Below, piece after piece: positions 16,528-25,179 of a stretch of DNA of 64,000 bases. Position 1 is the stretch's first letter. Each line of letters begins with the position of its first letter. The notes beneath the pieces were generated by a model that made no database searches, was not told the origin of the DNA, and was given only the letters and a program-made list of their open reading frames with translations. The stretch comes from Paraburkholderia adhaesiva (GTDB taxonomy: Bacteria > Pseudomonadota > Gammaproteobacteria > Burkholderiales > Burkholderiaceae): assembly GCF_021390575.1 (NCBI RefSeq), contig NZ_JAJEJQ010000002.1:1364001-1428000 (forward strand), in the 5' to 3' direction. The translations under genes were made by a program, and so were the position numbers.

Positions 16528-17436
16528 TCACGCCCTGTCCCAGGGCGGCACGCCCGCAAACGCATTGACCAGAAAATCGATTGCCGCGCGCACCTTCGCA
16601 CTCACGTGACGACGGCTCGGATATAGTGCGAGCACATCGATATCCGGCAAGCGGTATTCAGGCAACACCCGAACGAGTCTGCCGGCGCGCAGGTCGTCTC
16701 CGATCAGAAACGTCGGTTGCCAGATCACGCCGTGCCCGGCGAGCGCCGCCGCTCGCGCTGTATCTCCGTTATTGGTATGCATGTGACAGTTGACTTCGAC
16801 AGCGCGAACCTTGCCGTGGCTGTCCGTCAATTGCCATTTGTCTGCTGTCGCAGCGTACGTGTATCCGATGCATCGATGTCTGATCAGGTCGGCCGGTGAT
16901 TCCGGATGCCCCCACGCGTTCAGATAGTCGGGAGACGCGCACAAGAAGTTTTTCGACGTCGCCAGTTTGCGGGCTGCATGGTCAGCCGTCCCCGCGCGCG
17001 AGATGCGAATGGCCAGATCAAAGCCCTCCTCCACGATGTCGACGACGCGGTCGATCAGCGCAATATCGAGTTCGACATCGGGATATCGCTGCATGAACTG
17101 CGGCCACAACGGCGCCAGATGCCGGATGCCGAAACTGACTGGTGCATTGATGCGCAGCCGTCCGCGTGGTTCGATCGACGTTGTCGACACCAGCCCCTCC
17201 GTTTCAGCGACGTCTTCGAGAATCGTCTTGCAGCGCGAATAAAGAGTCTCGCCGCCTTCGGTGAGAGACAGCTTGCGTGAGGTGCGATTGAGCAGCCGTG
17301 TGCCTAGATGCGCCTCGAGTTCATTGACATAGCGCGTGATGTTGGCGGGCGACGTTTCCAGCGCATCGGCAGCACGCGCAAAACTGCCCCGGTTGACCAC
17401 GGTGACGAAGACTTCGAAGGCACGCAGGCGGTCCAT
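16528..17436 (-). CDS. LysR-family transcriptional regulator
   Basis: This protein of about 302 residues has the LysR winged HTH at its N-terminus (FVTVVNRGSFARAADALETSPANITRYVNELEAHLGTRLLNRTSR) and a periplasmic-binding-protein-like effector domain (RGRLRINAPVSFG through the C-terminus). It is of the common CrgA/DsdC-like subgroup. It is divergent from the SDR gene, so the SDR is its likely target. A TGAATG-N7-CATTCA palindrome between the two genes is a candidate operator. The start at 17436 (MDRLRAFEVF) fits the normal LysR N-terminus. Confidence 0.92.
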   Translation of the reverse strand: MDRLRAFEVFVTVVNRGSFARAADALETSPANITRYVNELEAHLGTRLLNRTSRKLSLTEGGETLYSRCKTILEDVAETEGLVSTTSIEPRGRLRINAPVSFGIRHLAPLWPQFMQRYPDVELDIALIDRVVDIVEEGFDLAIRISRAGTADHAARKLATSKNFLCASPDYLNAWGHPESPADLIRHRCIGYTYAATADKWQLTDSHGKVRAVEVNCHMHTNNGDTARAAALAGHGVIWQPTFLIGDDLRAGRLVRVLPEYRLPDIDVLALYPSRRHVSAKVRAAIDFLVNAFAGVPPWDRA

Positions 17437-17462
17437 TTCGAGCCCCGATCGTTCATAAAAGC

Positions 17463-17481
17463 TGAATGATACCGCCATTCA
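17463..17481. promoter_or_regulatory. Candidate LysR operator
   Basis: The sequence TGAATGATACCGCCATTCA is a perfect 6-bp inverted repeat with a 7-bp spacer, a geometry common for LysR sites. It lies 27-45 bases upstream of the LysR gene and about 95-110 bases upstream of the divergent SDR gene, where it could serve both autorepression and activation. Confidence 0.45.
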
Positions 17482-17574
17482 TATCGTCTTTTTCAAGCAG
17501 TATGGAAACCCTATAGTCAGGTTCACGGAGCCGGCGCATTGGGCATCGGTCCACAACTGAAGCTGGAGATAGAC

Positions 17575-18339
17575 ATGCAACGCTTGACAGGAAAAGTCGC
17601 CATAGTGACGGGTGCCAGTGCAGGTATTGGCCGTGCCGCTGCAAAGTTGTTCGCTGCCGAGGGCGCCAAGGTCGTCGTGGCGGCGCGCCGCGAATCCGAA
17701 CTCGATTCGCTCGTGACCGAAATTACCCGTGAAGGCGGCACGGCCGTATCGCTTGCCGGGGACGTGCAATCCGAAGACTTCGCGAAAGCGCTGGTTGCAC
17801 GCGCGGTCGAGCGCTTCGGCCGTCTCGACATCGCCTATAACAATGCGGGGACGCTCGGCGAAATGGGCCCGTCAACGGAGATCTCGGAAGCGGGCTGGTC
17901 AGCTACGCTAGCCACCAACCTGACGAGCGCATTTCTCGGCGCCAAGCATCAGATTCCTGAAATGATCAAGCAAGGCGGCGGATCGATCATCTTTACGTCG
18001 ACCTTCGTCGGCTATTCGTTCGCCTTTCCGCAAACAGCTGCTTATGCCGCCAGCAAGTCCGGTCTGATTGGACTGACACAGGCGCTCGCGTCCGAATTCG
18101 GGCCGCAAGGTGTGCGAGTGAATGCCATCCTTCCGGGTGCCGTGGACACTGACATGTATCGCGGTATGAATAACACCGCCGAATCGCAAGCATTCGTGAC
18201 CGGCCTCCACGCGCTCAAGCGAGTCGCGAAGCCGGAAGAGCTCGCACGCGCGGCGCTCTATCTCGCGTCCGACGATTCGTCGTTCGTGACGGGCACGGCT
18301 TCGCTGGTCGACGGCGGGGCTTCGATTACGCGCACGTGA
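17575..18339 (+). CDS. SDR-family oxidoreductase
   Basis: This 254-residue classical short-chain dehydrogenase has the NAD(P) motif TGASAGIGRAAAK, the AYNNAGTL strand, and the Ser/Tyr/Lys active site (SIIFTSTFVG...AYAASKSG). The VRVNAILPGAVDTDM and SSFVTGTASLVDGGASI segments are also typical. The Arg in AARRES after the second strand suggests NADP(H). The substrate is unknown. The start at 17575 has GGAG upstream. The divergent LysR gene probably controls it. Confidence 0.92.
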   Translation: MQRLTGKVAIVTGASAGIGRAAAKLFAAEGAKVVVAARRESELDSLVTEITREGGTAVSLAGDVQSEDFAKALVARAVERFGRLDIAYNNAGTLGEMGPSTEISEAGWSATLATNLTSAFLGAKHQIPEMIKQGGGSIIFTSTFVGYSFAFPQTAAYAASKSGLIGLTQALASEFGPQGVRVNAILPGAVDTDMYRGMNNTAESQAFVTGLHALKRVAKPEELARAALYLASDDSSFVTGTASLVDGGASITRT

Positions 18340-18441
18340 ACCGATTGAAGCTTGATGGCCACACCCGGCTCTGAGTCGGGATAAGTGCAACAATTGACCC
18401 GTCGCGCGCTTTGAAACGCATCCTGGCAGGCGGAGGCGGAC

Positions 18442-19437
18442 ATGCTGAAGATCGCGAGGGAACGAATCGTGGCGGCAATGATGAGCACCATGCTCATCAT
18501 TGGCTCCGCGCAGGCGCAATCACCATCGTTCGATTCGTTCACCCTTCCCGCCGGCAGCGCACCTCACGACGTCGCCCCGGCACCCGACGGCAACGTATGG
18601 TTCACGGCACAGGCACGCGGCGCAGTCGGGCGACTGGACCCGCGCAGCGGCAAGATCGACGTGATTTCCCTCGGCGATGGCGCGGCGCCGCACGGCGTGA
18701 TCATCGGTCCTGACCACGCGGCATGGATCACAGAAGGCGGCTCGAACGCAATCGTGCGCGTCGACGGGAAGACGCTCGCCGTCACGCGTTTCGCGTTGCC
18801 GAAAAACCGTCCGGGCGCCAATCTGAATACAGCGGTCTTCGACAAGCACGGACATCTCTGGTTTACCGGGCAAAGCGGTATCTTCGGCGAACTCGATCCG
18901 GCGACCGCGCGAATGCGTGTTTTCGATGCACCTCGCGGGCCCGGCCCTTACGGCATCTGTGTCACGCCGGACGGCAGCCTGTACTTCGCCTCCCTGGCTG
19001 GCAGCTATCTCGGCCGCATCGATTCCGCGAGCGGCGCGGTTCAGGTCATAGAGCCACCGACGCCGGATCAAGGCGCACGCCGCGTATGGTCCGATTCGAA
19101 GGGGCGCGTCTGGGTCAGCGAGTGGAACGCGGGGAAAGTCGGCATGTTCGACACGGCGAGCCGTCAATGGCGCGAATGGCGACTGCCTGGCCAGGACCCA
19201 CATCCGTACGCGATTTTCGTCGACGACCGTGACATCGTTTGGCTCAGTGACTGGGGCGCCAACGCGCTTGTGCGCTTCGATCCGCGAGCGGAGCGGTTCG
19301 ACGTGTTCACCTTGCCGCGCCCGCACGCGAACGTTCGCCAGATGATGGGCCGGCCGAGCGAAGTCTGGCTGTCTGAATCCGGAACCGATCATCTGCTGCG
19401 CTATAGATCTCACGCAGCGGACGTCAGCAACCCGTGA
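18442..19437 (+). CDS. Exported Vgb-like (streptogramin B lyase-like) beta-propeller protein
   Basis: This 331-residue protein has a signal peptide (about 25 residues, cleaved after IGSAQAQ) and repeated propeller blades with the pattern 'D..G.vWfT....g.vgrlD', for example PDGNVWFTAQARGAVGRLD and DKHGHLWFTGQSGIFGELD. This is the fold of virginiamycin B lyase, and such proteins are often annotated that way. The exported location and lack of evidence for the lyase residues argue for caution: it may be a periplasmic sugar- or lactone-binding propeller. Two closely spaced Met codons near the start leave the first residue uncertain. Confidence 0.75.
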   Translation: MLKIARERIVAAMMSTMLIIGSAQAQSPSFDSFTLPAGSAPHDVAPAPDGNVWFTAQARGAVGRLDPRSGKIDVISLGDGAAPHGVIIGPDHAAWITEGGSNAIVRVDGKTLAVTRFALPKNRPGANLNTAVFDKHGHLWFTGQSGIFGELDPATARMRVFDAPRGPGPYGICVTPDGSLYFASLAGSYLGRIDSASGAVQVIEPPTPDQGARRVWSDSKGRVWVSEWNAGKVGMFDTASRQWREWRLPGQDPHPYAIFVDDRDIVWLSDWGANALVRFDPRAERFDVFTLPRPHANVRQMMGRPSEVWLSESGTDHLLRYRSHAADVSNP

Positions 19438-19590
19438 CATAGAGATTGCAGTGGCGCTGCCAAATCCGCGGAATGGGCAGTGATTGCTCAGGAAAACCGG
19501 AATTTCACGCTAGCGACGATGCTCATCACTAGTCGACTCGCTGGCGACGCTCGCGGATCGAGACGCCATTTCACTGCGTCCAGCATGCAA

Positions 19591-19635
19591 GAAAAAACCG
19601 CACCTGCAGTCCACGAATGGAACTGCAGGTGCGGT
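19591..19635 (-). terminator. Rho-independent terminator of the BON-domain gene
   Basis: A perfect 14-bp stem, ACCGCACCTGCAGT (19597-19610) with ACTGCAGGTGCGGT (19622-19635) and an 11-base loop, is followed on the minus strand by a run of six T. It lies 77 bases past the BON gene stop. Confidence 0.9.
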
Positions 19636-19711
19636 CTTCAGGATAGTGCCGGCGGCACGTCTCCCGGCGTCAACGCCCCGGTGGGCGCGACGCCGGCGCG
19701 GCCGACGATGC

Positions 19712-20095
19712 TCAGGACTGGTTCGGACGGATCGTCAGCGAGTTCTTGACCGACGTTACGCCTTGCACGCCCTTGGCGACTTCAGCGGCGTGATCGATCT
19801 GCGCCTGCTCGGGCACCGAGCCCTGCAGTTCCACGGCGCCGTCACGCGCACGCACGGTGATCTTCGCCACGTCGATCTTCTTGTCCTTGGCGAGGACACC
19901 GCGGACCTTGCGGCTGAGCGCGCGGTTAGCCGCCCTGGCCTGCTTCAGTTGCGCCTGAGACTGGTTGACCTGATGCTGCGCGGCCGCGGTCGGACCGCTA
20001 GCTGCGGGCGCAGCATCGCCCTGGGCATAGACCTGAAACGAAGCAGCCACAAGAGCCGTGGCTGCGGCCAGCTTGAATACCTGAATAGCCTTCAT
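19712..20095 (-). CDS. Periplasmic BON-domain protein
   Basis: This 127-residue protein has a signal peptide (MKAIQVFKLAAATALVAASF... cleaved after YAQ) and one BON domain (about 60-122: RALSRKVRGVLAKDKKIDV, then GAVELQGSVPEQAQIDHA, VQGVTSVKNSL). BON domains bind phospholipid or other envelope parts; OsmY-type members respond to osmotic and envelope stress. It is monocistronic, with its own terminator. A promoter-like module shared with the porin gene lies about 230 bases upstream. Confidence 0.88.
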   Translation of the reverse strand: MKAIQVFKLAAATALVAASFQVYAQGDAAPAASGPTAAAQHQVNQSQAQLKQARAANRALSRKVRGVLAKDKKIDVAKITVRARDGAVELQGSVPEQAQIDHAAEVAKGVQGVTSVKNSLTIRPNQS

Positions 20096-20320
20096 GCAGT
20101 TTCTCCTGTTGTTACTGTTTTATTGCTAACCCACCAACGAGCCGGTGCGCTACACCCGGTGAACTACACCATTTACTACGAAAAATCCGCACGACAAAAA
20201 CGGCGCTCGGCGAGCGCCGCAATCTTTCGCGTTAACGTGTCCATTTGCGCAAGCGAGCGGCAGTCCCGCTCGATTTCCTCGCACAGTTCATACGAAGCCA
20301 CGCTAATTATTGACCGGATC

Positions 20321-20444
20321 CAATTATAAGAATGTAAACCGCGCGATGCGGGGCAGGGAAAATGCGGCTGAATCACTAGCTTGCAATCGATCTCATCATA
20401 GAGTAGGAGCACGTTTGGTAGCCATAGGAATGTGGTCAAATCCC
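20321..20444 (-). promoter_or_regulatory. Upstream module, copy A (shared with the porin gene)
   Basis: This stretch aligns, block by block and in the same order, with 23593-23716 upstream of the porin. Shared blocks on the minus strand include GTAGCCAT (plus orientation), TCATCAT, CTTGCAA, a TTTTCCCTGCC block and TTATAATTG, in which TATAAT is a good -10 box. No good -35 box precedes it, suggesting an activator. The TATAAT lies about 230 bases upstream of the BON gene. Confidence 0.6.
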
Positions 20445-20877
20445 CGTCGTTGCCTTGTGGACCAGTCAATGAGCCGTCAACCACCGAACGTATTCGGCTC
20501 GCGTCGATGCGCATTTTCCCCATTGCGCTTGAAATGATGCGCATAGGGAGCGGATATCCAGCGGCACGAGCGCAAAAAAATGTGCCGGGTGTAGCGTAAT
20601 CGCGACGCAGATTATGCCATCCGGTTTGTGCTCTGAAATAAAGCGACTACAGAATACCGATGGCCGTGGAAATCCATGTACGTTTTCCGGTTTCCAGTAA
20701 ATCCGCGTATCAGCCAGAATCAGCACATCACCCCGATAGCCAACGAGAATACGCAAATCGGTATGCTTCTCGTCGAGCGGCGGCGCCGGTCACTGCAGGT
20801 CCAGCCGCCGCGTTCCCACGCTGCGGCTGGACACATCGCAAATACGGTCCACCGGTCCATCAGTCTCCGGCCAGTCA
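20445..20877. other. Intergenic stretch, no gene seen
   Basis: About 430 bases between the promoter-like module and the PEBP gene. A minus-strand frame of roughly 96 codons would need a TTG start and encodes no recognised domain. Nothing else is supported. Confidence 0.5.
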
Positions 20878-21501
20878 TCAGCGGCCGTAGTGCGCCGTAA
20901 AGGACGCTTTACCCAGCAACTTGTCGCCCAGCCCCTTGTTCAAGGCGAAACCGTGGAGCGCAGCGGTACCGGTCTTCGGGATGCCGGCTGCCGCATACAG
21001 ATCGCTCACAGCCAGGGCAAACAACGTGAAGACATAACGATGTGGCTTGTCGCCCACTGGCGGGCAGGGGCCGCCGTAGTTGCCATTGCCACCAGTCGTA
21101 CCCGTATCCTGGTAGTCGTTCATACCGCCATTGGCACCAGCCGGCAGTCCGGACGCGGAATTACCGGCCCCCTGCGGCAGATGCGTCACGCTCGCGGGAA
21201 TGTTATAGACCGTCCAGTGCCAGAAGCCGCTGCCAGTAGGCGCATCCGGATCGTAAACCTGTAGCGCGAATGATTTTGTGCCGGCCGGCGCACCCGTCCA
21301 CACGAGAGCCGGCGATACATTTTCGCCCTTGCAGTCGAAACCTTTCAGCACGAACTTATCCGCAATTTTGCCGCCCGCGGCGATGTCGGGGCTAGACAGG
21401 ATGAACTTGTCACCGGCCTGCGCGAAGGCAGGAGACAGCATTAGCGCAGACAAGCCAGCGAGAAACAGAGCCTTTGACGAAAGACGGCATTGGAGGTTCA
21501 T
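20878..21501 (-). CDS. Exported PEBP (YbhB/YbcL, Raf-kinase-inhibitor-like) protein
   Basis: This 207-residue protein has a signal peptide (cleaved near AFAQA) and the phosphatidylethanolamine-binding fold: NVSPALVWTGAPAGTKSFALQVYDPDAP and FWHWTVYNIPASVTHLP form the anion-binding pocket (the Asp-Pro-Asp-Ala-Pro and His-Trp motifs), followed by YGGPCPPVGDKPHRYVFTLFAL. Bacterial relatives have no established enzymatic role; they are thought to bind phosphate-bearing ligands. It appears monocistronic. Confidence 0.9.
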   Translation of the reverse strand: MNLQCRLSSKALFLAGLSALMLSPAFAQAGDKFILSSPDIAAGGKIADKFVLKGFDCKGENVSPALVWTGAPAGTKSFALQVYDPDAPTGSGFWHWTVYNIPASVTHLPQGAGNSASGLPAGANGGMNDYQDTGTTGGNGNYGGPCPPVGDKPHRYVFTLFALAVSDLYAAAGIPKTGTAALHGFALNKGLGDKLLGKASFTAHYGR

Positions 21502-22223
21502 GAGGTTCCTCTTGTGTCAGTGGCAAAGAGACTGCAGTGTGGGCTGAAGGTAGTACAAAAGCGCCATCGTCACCTCGATCCGCCTCAAGAGTAACGAAGT
21601 TAAAGACTCCTGCCAAATTTATCATGCGCTCGTCGCAAGATAAGTGAATACCCGGGATGCCACGATTGGTGCGCTAACCGCGTTTTGTTTTCCGGTTTTT
21701 CGTTTCTGGTTACGTTGGCGGCCCCTGCCAGCTATGCACCCAGGCTCAAACTTGTTCGTGCTCTGAGTAATCGTCTCGACATGCGCCGGCTCCCCCATAT
21801 TGATGTGAACGGGAACATATCAACCCTGAGCTGCCAGATCAACGGTTCCGACTGCGCGACGCGTTTCATCCTGCGCGGCACTCCGAGTACCCCACGTTGT
21901 TTTGGGGGACCTGCCGGCCGATTTCGAGGAAAAACCGTGGAATCAAAACCGGCGGACCGCGAGGCTCGGCCATGAAAATGATCTCGCGCCTTTTGACGTG
22001 AAACGACGAGCCGTACGTGCCGAGCGAAAGCGGGACCGTGCAGGTGCCGGGCACGATGCGATCGACGCGCTGCACGAAAAGTATGCAGCAAGGCACCTTC
22101 TCATCTAGCGACGGGTTTCGTTTCGGGTATTTGTTGCGAGTGCAACGTGATGAGCGACTGACAAGCTGGGATATTGTCACTTAACTACTTAAAACAAACT
22201 ATTGAAGACGTCGGTCGCAAGAC
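21502..22223. other. Intergenic stretch, no gene seen
   Basis: About 720 bases between the PEBP gene and the porin terminator. A minus-strand frame of about 104 codons (22180-21866) has no recognised domain or ribosome-binding site. The stretch may hold remnants of a lost gene. Confidence 0.5.
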
Positions 22224-22273
22224 GAAAAAAAGAGCCGGTGTGACAGGGTGGAGGAGTGACACACCGGCCTCTT
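22224..22273 (-). terminator. Rho-independent terminator of the porin gene
   Basis: The stem AGAGCCGGTGTG (22231-22242) pairs with CACACCGGCCTCT (22260-22272), with one bulged C, and is followed on the minus strand by a run of seven T. It lies about 70 bases past the porin stop. Confidence 0.85.
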
Positions 22274-22342
22274 CAATTGAAGAGTCAAACGGGAACAACT
22301 TAAATCCGCTGGAGAATTACACCTGAGACCACTACGAGACGA

Positions 22343-23476
22343 TCAGAACTGGGTGAAGATACCGGCGATCGCACCGAATTGGCCTTGGCCGAAGTTCGGG
22401 TTGCCGTTGCCTTCGCCGACGTTCGGGTTGCCGCCGACCGAGAAGTTAGCCGTCGAGCTGTTCTTGGCGTAACCGGTTTCCACGTAGAGGAACGTACGCT
22501 TCGACAGGTTGTACGTGCTGCCCAGCGTGAACAGCGTACCGTTGCCGTTGCCGTTGTTCACGTTCGAGTGGTAGATACCAGCCGTCACAGCCGTAGCAGC
22601 GTTGACTTGCCAGTTCGCGCCAATCCAGCCGTAGTTGACGGCGGTCGGTGCGGACGCGCCCGGCGCCAGAGTCGTCGCGTTGAACGTCGCCGTGTTTTGT
22701 GCTGCTTGCGGTGCGCTCAGGTGTTCATAACCGTAGTACGCACGCACCGGTCCGAACGTCAGCGTGCCGCCAACCATCGCCATACGCGACGTCGAGAAGA
22801 CGTTGCTGAACTGGCCGTTCACGTCACGCACTTCGTCATAAATCACGCGGACGTCGCCCATGCCGAACGTGTAGTACGCGCCGATACCGTTGGTGCGGCC
22901 GCCAGCCGAGACGCCAGCCGTGTTGACGCCCGTACCGACGTTCCAGCCACCCGTGCTGCCGAGCAGCGAGTATTGAGCCTTGAAGCTGAAGCCATTCCAC
23001 GTCGGCGACGAGTATTCAGCTGCGCTCGTCGACTTCGCCCAGTTACGGCCACGAACCATCGAGAAGATCGAGAAATCCTGCATTTCCTGCGGGTCAGCAC
23101 CCCAGGTATCCTGCGTGATTTCGCCGTCGCCGATGTTACCCATCTTGAACGTACCGTACTTGTCGTTGCTCAGGCCGACAGTCGCGTGACGATTGAACAG
23201 AGAGCTCGTGTTCGCGAGCGAGCCGTTGGTCGTGATAATTGCGCTTTCCAACTGGAAAATCGTCTTGGTGCCGCCGCCGAGGTCTTCAGCGCCCTGAAGG
23301 CCCCACCACGACTGACCCCAGAGGCCGCTGCCCATGCCGAACGAGTGGCTGTTGCCGTTGACGTTGTTCGTGTAGCTCAGACCGTTGTCGATACGGCCAT
23401 ACAGCGTCACGCTGCTTTGCGCTTGTGCGCCTGCCGCGATTGCGAACAGCGAAAGCGCCAGAACTCTCTTCTTCAT
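22343..23476 (-). CDS. Gram-negative general porin (Burkholderia OmpC-like)
   Basis: This 377-residue protein has a 20-residue signal peptide (MKKRVLALSLFAIAAGAQAQ) and starts the mature part with SSVTLYGRIDNGLSYTNN, the hallmark of the beta-proteobacterial porin_4 family. It ends in the terminal Phe needed for BAM-mediated insertion (FGAIAGIFTQF). The constriction-loop segment (EMQDFSIFSMVRGRNWAKST) is present. It should form a trimeric 16-strand channel. It has a dedicated terminator and shares an upstream module with a BON-domain gene. Family members differ in ion selectivity, which cannot be read here. Confidence 0.95.
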   Translation of the reverse strand: MKKRVLALSLFAIAAGAQAQSSVTLYGRIDNGLSYTNNVNGNSHSFGMGSGLWGQSWWGLQGAEDLGGGTKTIFQLESAIITTNGSLANTSSLFNRHATVGLSNDKYGTFKMGNIGDGEITQDTWGADPQEMQDFSIFSMVRGRNWAKSTSAAEYSSPTWNGFSFKAQYSLLGSTGGWNVGTGVNTAGVSAGGRTNGIGAYYTFGMGDVRVIYDEVRDVNGQFSNVFSTSRMAMVGGTLTFGPVRAYYGYEHLSAPQAAQNTATFNATTLAPGASAPTAVNYGWIGANWQVNAATAVTAGIYHSNVNNGNGNGTLFTLGSTYNLSKRTFLYVETGYAKNSSTANFSVGGNPNVGEGNGNPNFGQGQFGAIAGIFTQF

Positions 23477-23592
23477 TCGTCCTCCTAACCTTTGTCAAAT
23501 GATCTCACCGCTTTTTTGAGTGCCAATTCTTGTTGGTATCTCAACCGCAGCTCTTTAGTTAAACAACGAAATGTTCTCGTCACATTTCGAGA

Positions 23593-23716
23593 CAATTATA
23601 AAAATGCCAACGCGCATAACGGAGGCAGGGAAAACGCTGCCAACAAATACACTTGCAAGCGCTTTCATCATGCAGTAGCACCTGTCTTGTAGCCATGACC
23701 CAGTGGTCATATCGCC
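23593..23716 (-). promoter_or_regulatory. Upstream module, copy B (porin promoter region)
   Basis: Homologue of the module at 20321-20444. The TATAAT box lies about 120 bases upstream of the porin ATG. Conserved blocks extend some 110 bases further upstream, longer than a core promoter, which suggests binding of a regulator such as an OmpR-type protein. It sits between the porin and the divergent BON-domain gene. Confidence 0.65.
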
Positions 23717-24036
23717 ATCGACTCCCAAAGGATTCGTCCGGCGCCGCGCAGGTATTTCGTGGTTGTGCGAGAATGACCCGCATGCTCCCGTGCACGAGCA
23801 CAAGAAAAAAATATTTCTCGCGTTGCCGAAAAACCACACCCCTCTATAAAGACAGCAAGCGGCTCGATGCGCGGTCCCGTTGTCCGCCGCAGACGCCGTT
23901 TCTCCGTCCCTGTCCGGGCGGTCAAAACACAAACCTGTGCGCGCATCGACTTCCGCGGAACCCGCCTTTCCGGTTACGCGGAAAGAATGGGTGCCGGAAT
24001 GCTCCGGTACCCCGGTTTGTCGATAAGGAGGTAAAT

Positions 24037-24342
24037 ATGAAAACTGCTTTTGCATCGTCTCTCGCACTGGCCATTTCATGCTCGATCGTCCCCACAGCAC
24101 ACGCCGACTCCAGTCTCGCCAATCAGATCTACCGTGCCATGGGGAATAACGGCGTCACCACTTCCCACATGTTTGTGTTGACACAGGGAGGCGATGTGAC
24201 GCTCGTGGGCCGGCTGCCGGAACTCCGGCAGGTGCAACTGGCCGACGAAGCGGCACACAGTGTTCCGGGCGTCACGTCGGTCAATAACCAGCTCACGGGC
24301 CTCGGCGGTGGGCGCACCGGTAGCAGCGCCGGCTCTCACTAG
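24037..24342 (+). CDS. Small periplasmic BON-domain protein
   Basis: This 101-residue protein has a signal peptide (cleaved after AHA) and a single BON domain (LANQIYRAMGNNGVTTSHMF...GGDVTLVGRLPELRQVQLADEAAHSVPGVTSVNNQLT). It starts at an ATG preceded by AAGGAGG. It is divergent from the porin. With the BON protein at 19.7-20.1 kb it is the second of this kind near the porin, so both may serve outer-membrane maintenance. A terminator follows. Confidence 0.86.
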   Translation: MKTAFASSLALAISCSIVPTAHADSSLANQIYRAMGNNGVTTSHMFVLTQGGDVTLVGRLPELRQVQLADEAAHSVPGVTSVNNQLTGLGGGRTGSSAGSH

Positions 24343-24381
24343 CCCTACCACGCGTGACGGCCGTGCAGCGGCCACAACGGC

Positions 24382-24420
24382 AAAAGGCCGGATCAGCCCC
24401 CAAAGGCGTCCGGCCTTTTT
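24382..24420. terminator. Bidirectional terminator between BON gene and toxin gene
   Basis: An 11-bp stem, AAAAGGCCGGA (24382-24392) with TCCGGCCTTTT (24409-24419), is followed by TTTTT on the plus strand and flanked by the complementary A run on the other side. It can end both the BON gene transcript and the convergent toxin-antitoxin transcript. Confidence 0.85.
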
Positions 24421-24461
24421 CTCATACGCAACAGCGCCAACAACCGGGTACCGCAAGCCCA

Positions 24462-24851
24462 TTACCAGACCGTCTCCACGTGCGCTAGCTCGCGCAATCT
24501 GGCGTCCGGCGTAACCAGCCTCGTACCAAACGTGCGGGCAGTGGCAACGATCAGCCGCTGCTCACAAGACAGTTCCGGGGAAAGGGAGGCGGCCCTGAAA
24601 GCGATCTCAAGATCCGGCGGCACCATCGTCACGTAATCGACCGAAACGACGGTCGACAACCACGTCCGCGTGTCCATGGAAAGCTCAAGACGACCCTCAT
24701 CGACGAACCGGATGACTTCGAGGACGCTAATCGTCGAAACGAGCATCTCGCCGCCGTCTTGTTCTTCGTCGATGGCAGATCGGGCAGCGGGCGTCAGAGC
24801 CTTGTCGTCACTCAGCCAGTAGATCAGCGCGAGTGTATCGACGGCGATCAT
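24462..24851 (-). CDS. PIN-domain toxin (VapC-like) with altered active site
   Basis: This 129-residue protein has the PIN fold of VapC ribonucleases: N-terminal Asp in MIAVDTLALIYWL, Glu in STISVLEVIRF and the fourth acidic residue in LVTPDARL. The usual third motif (Asp-Pro-x-Asp-Arg before the I-V-A-T-A strand) reads SCEQRLIVATA, so the expected metal-binding Asp is replaced by Gln, with a Glu one position before. It may be weakened, inactive or use the Glu. Its ATG overlaps the antitoxin stop by 4 bases, the usual antitoxin-first operon order. Confidence 0.85.
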   Translation of the reverse strand: MIAVDTLALIYWLSDDKALTPAARSAIDEEQDGGEMLVSTISVLEVIRFVDEGRLELSMDTRTWLSTVVSVDYVTMVPPDLEIAFRAASLSPELSCEQRLIVATARTFGTRLVTPDARLRELAHVETVW

Positions 24852-25081
24852 AGGACTTCCTGCGGCTCCCGCAGTCCCTCAGGAACGCCCTTTGCGTTGA
24901 AATTCACGATCGATGCACGCACGACCTGCAGCGGGTCCCGGCGTTTGCTTCGATACGGGCGGATTTCGACGGTGGGATGTCCGCGGTCAGTGACCACGAC
25001 GCTCTCCCCCAGCATTTCCACCTGTCTGAACAGCTCACACGCATGCGCTTTGAACGCGGCCTTCGATACCCTCTTTTCCAT
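24848..25081 (-). CDS. Phd/YefM-type antitoxin
   Basis: This 77-residue protein has the Phd/YefM N-terminal fold (VSKAAFKAHACELFRQVEMLGESVVVTDRGHPTVEIRPYR), which dimerises and binds operator DNA. The C-terminal tail (FNAKGVPEGLREPQEVL) should wrap the PIN toxin and block it. The gene precedes the toxin and should repress the operon together with it. Confidence 0.85.
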   Translation of the reverse strand: MEKRVSKAAFKAHACELFRQVEMLGESVVVTDRGHPTVEIRPYRSKRRDPLQVVRASIVNFNAKGVPEGLREPQEVL

Positions 25082-25179
25082 TGCTCATCTCCACCCACAA
25101 GAATTGATTTATTCGTTATATGAACCGGACGGCATGCGAGGTTGCCGATTTATTATGTAGTGCGAACTCCCAACATCTT

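Noticed and set aside
20176..20544. Minus-strand 122-codon frame containing promoter module A
   Set aside because: Its sequence conservation with the porin upstream region is at DNA and not protein level; the conserved parts are shifted in frame.
20466..20756. Minus-strand 96-codon frame before the PEBP gene
   Set aside because: Needs a TTG start, no domain and no coding-like composition.
21866..22180. Minus-strand 104-codon frame downstream of PEBP
   Set aside because: No ribosome-binding site and no recognisable domain; not enough for a gene call.
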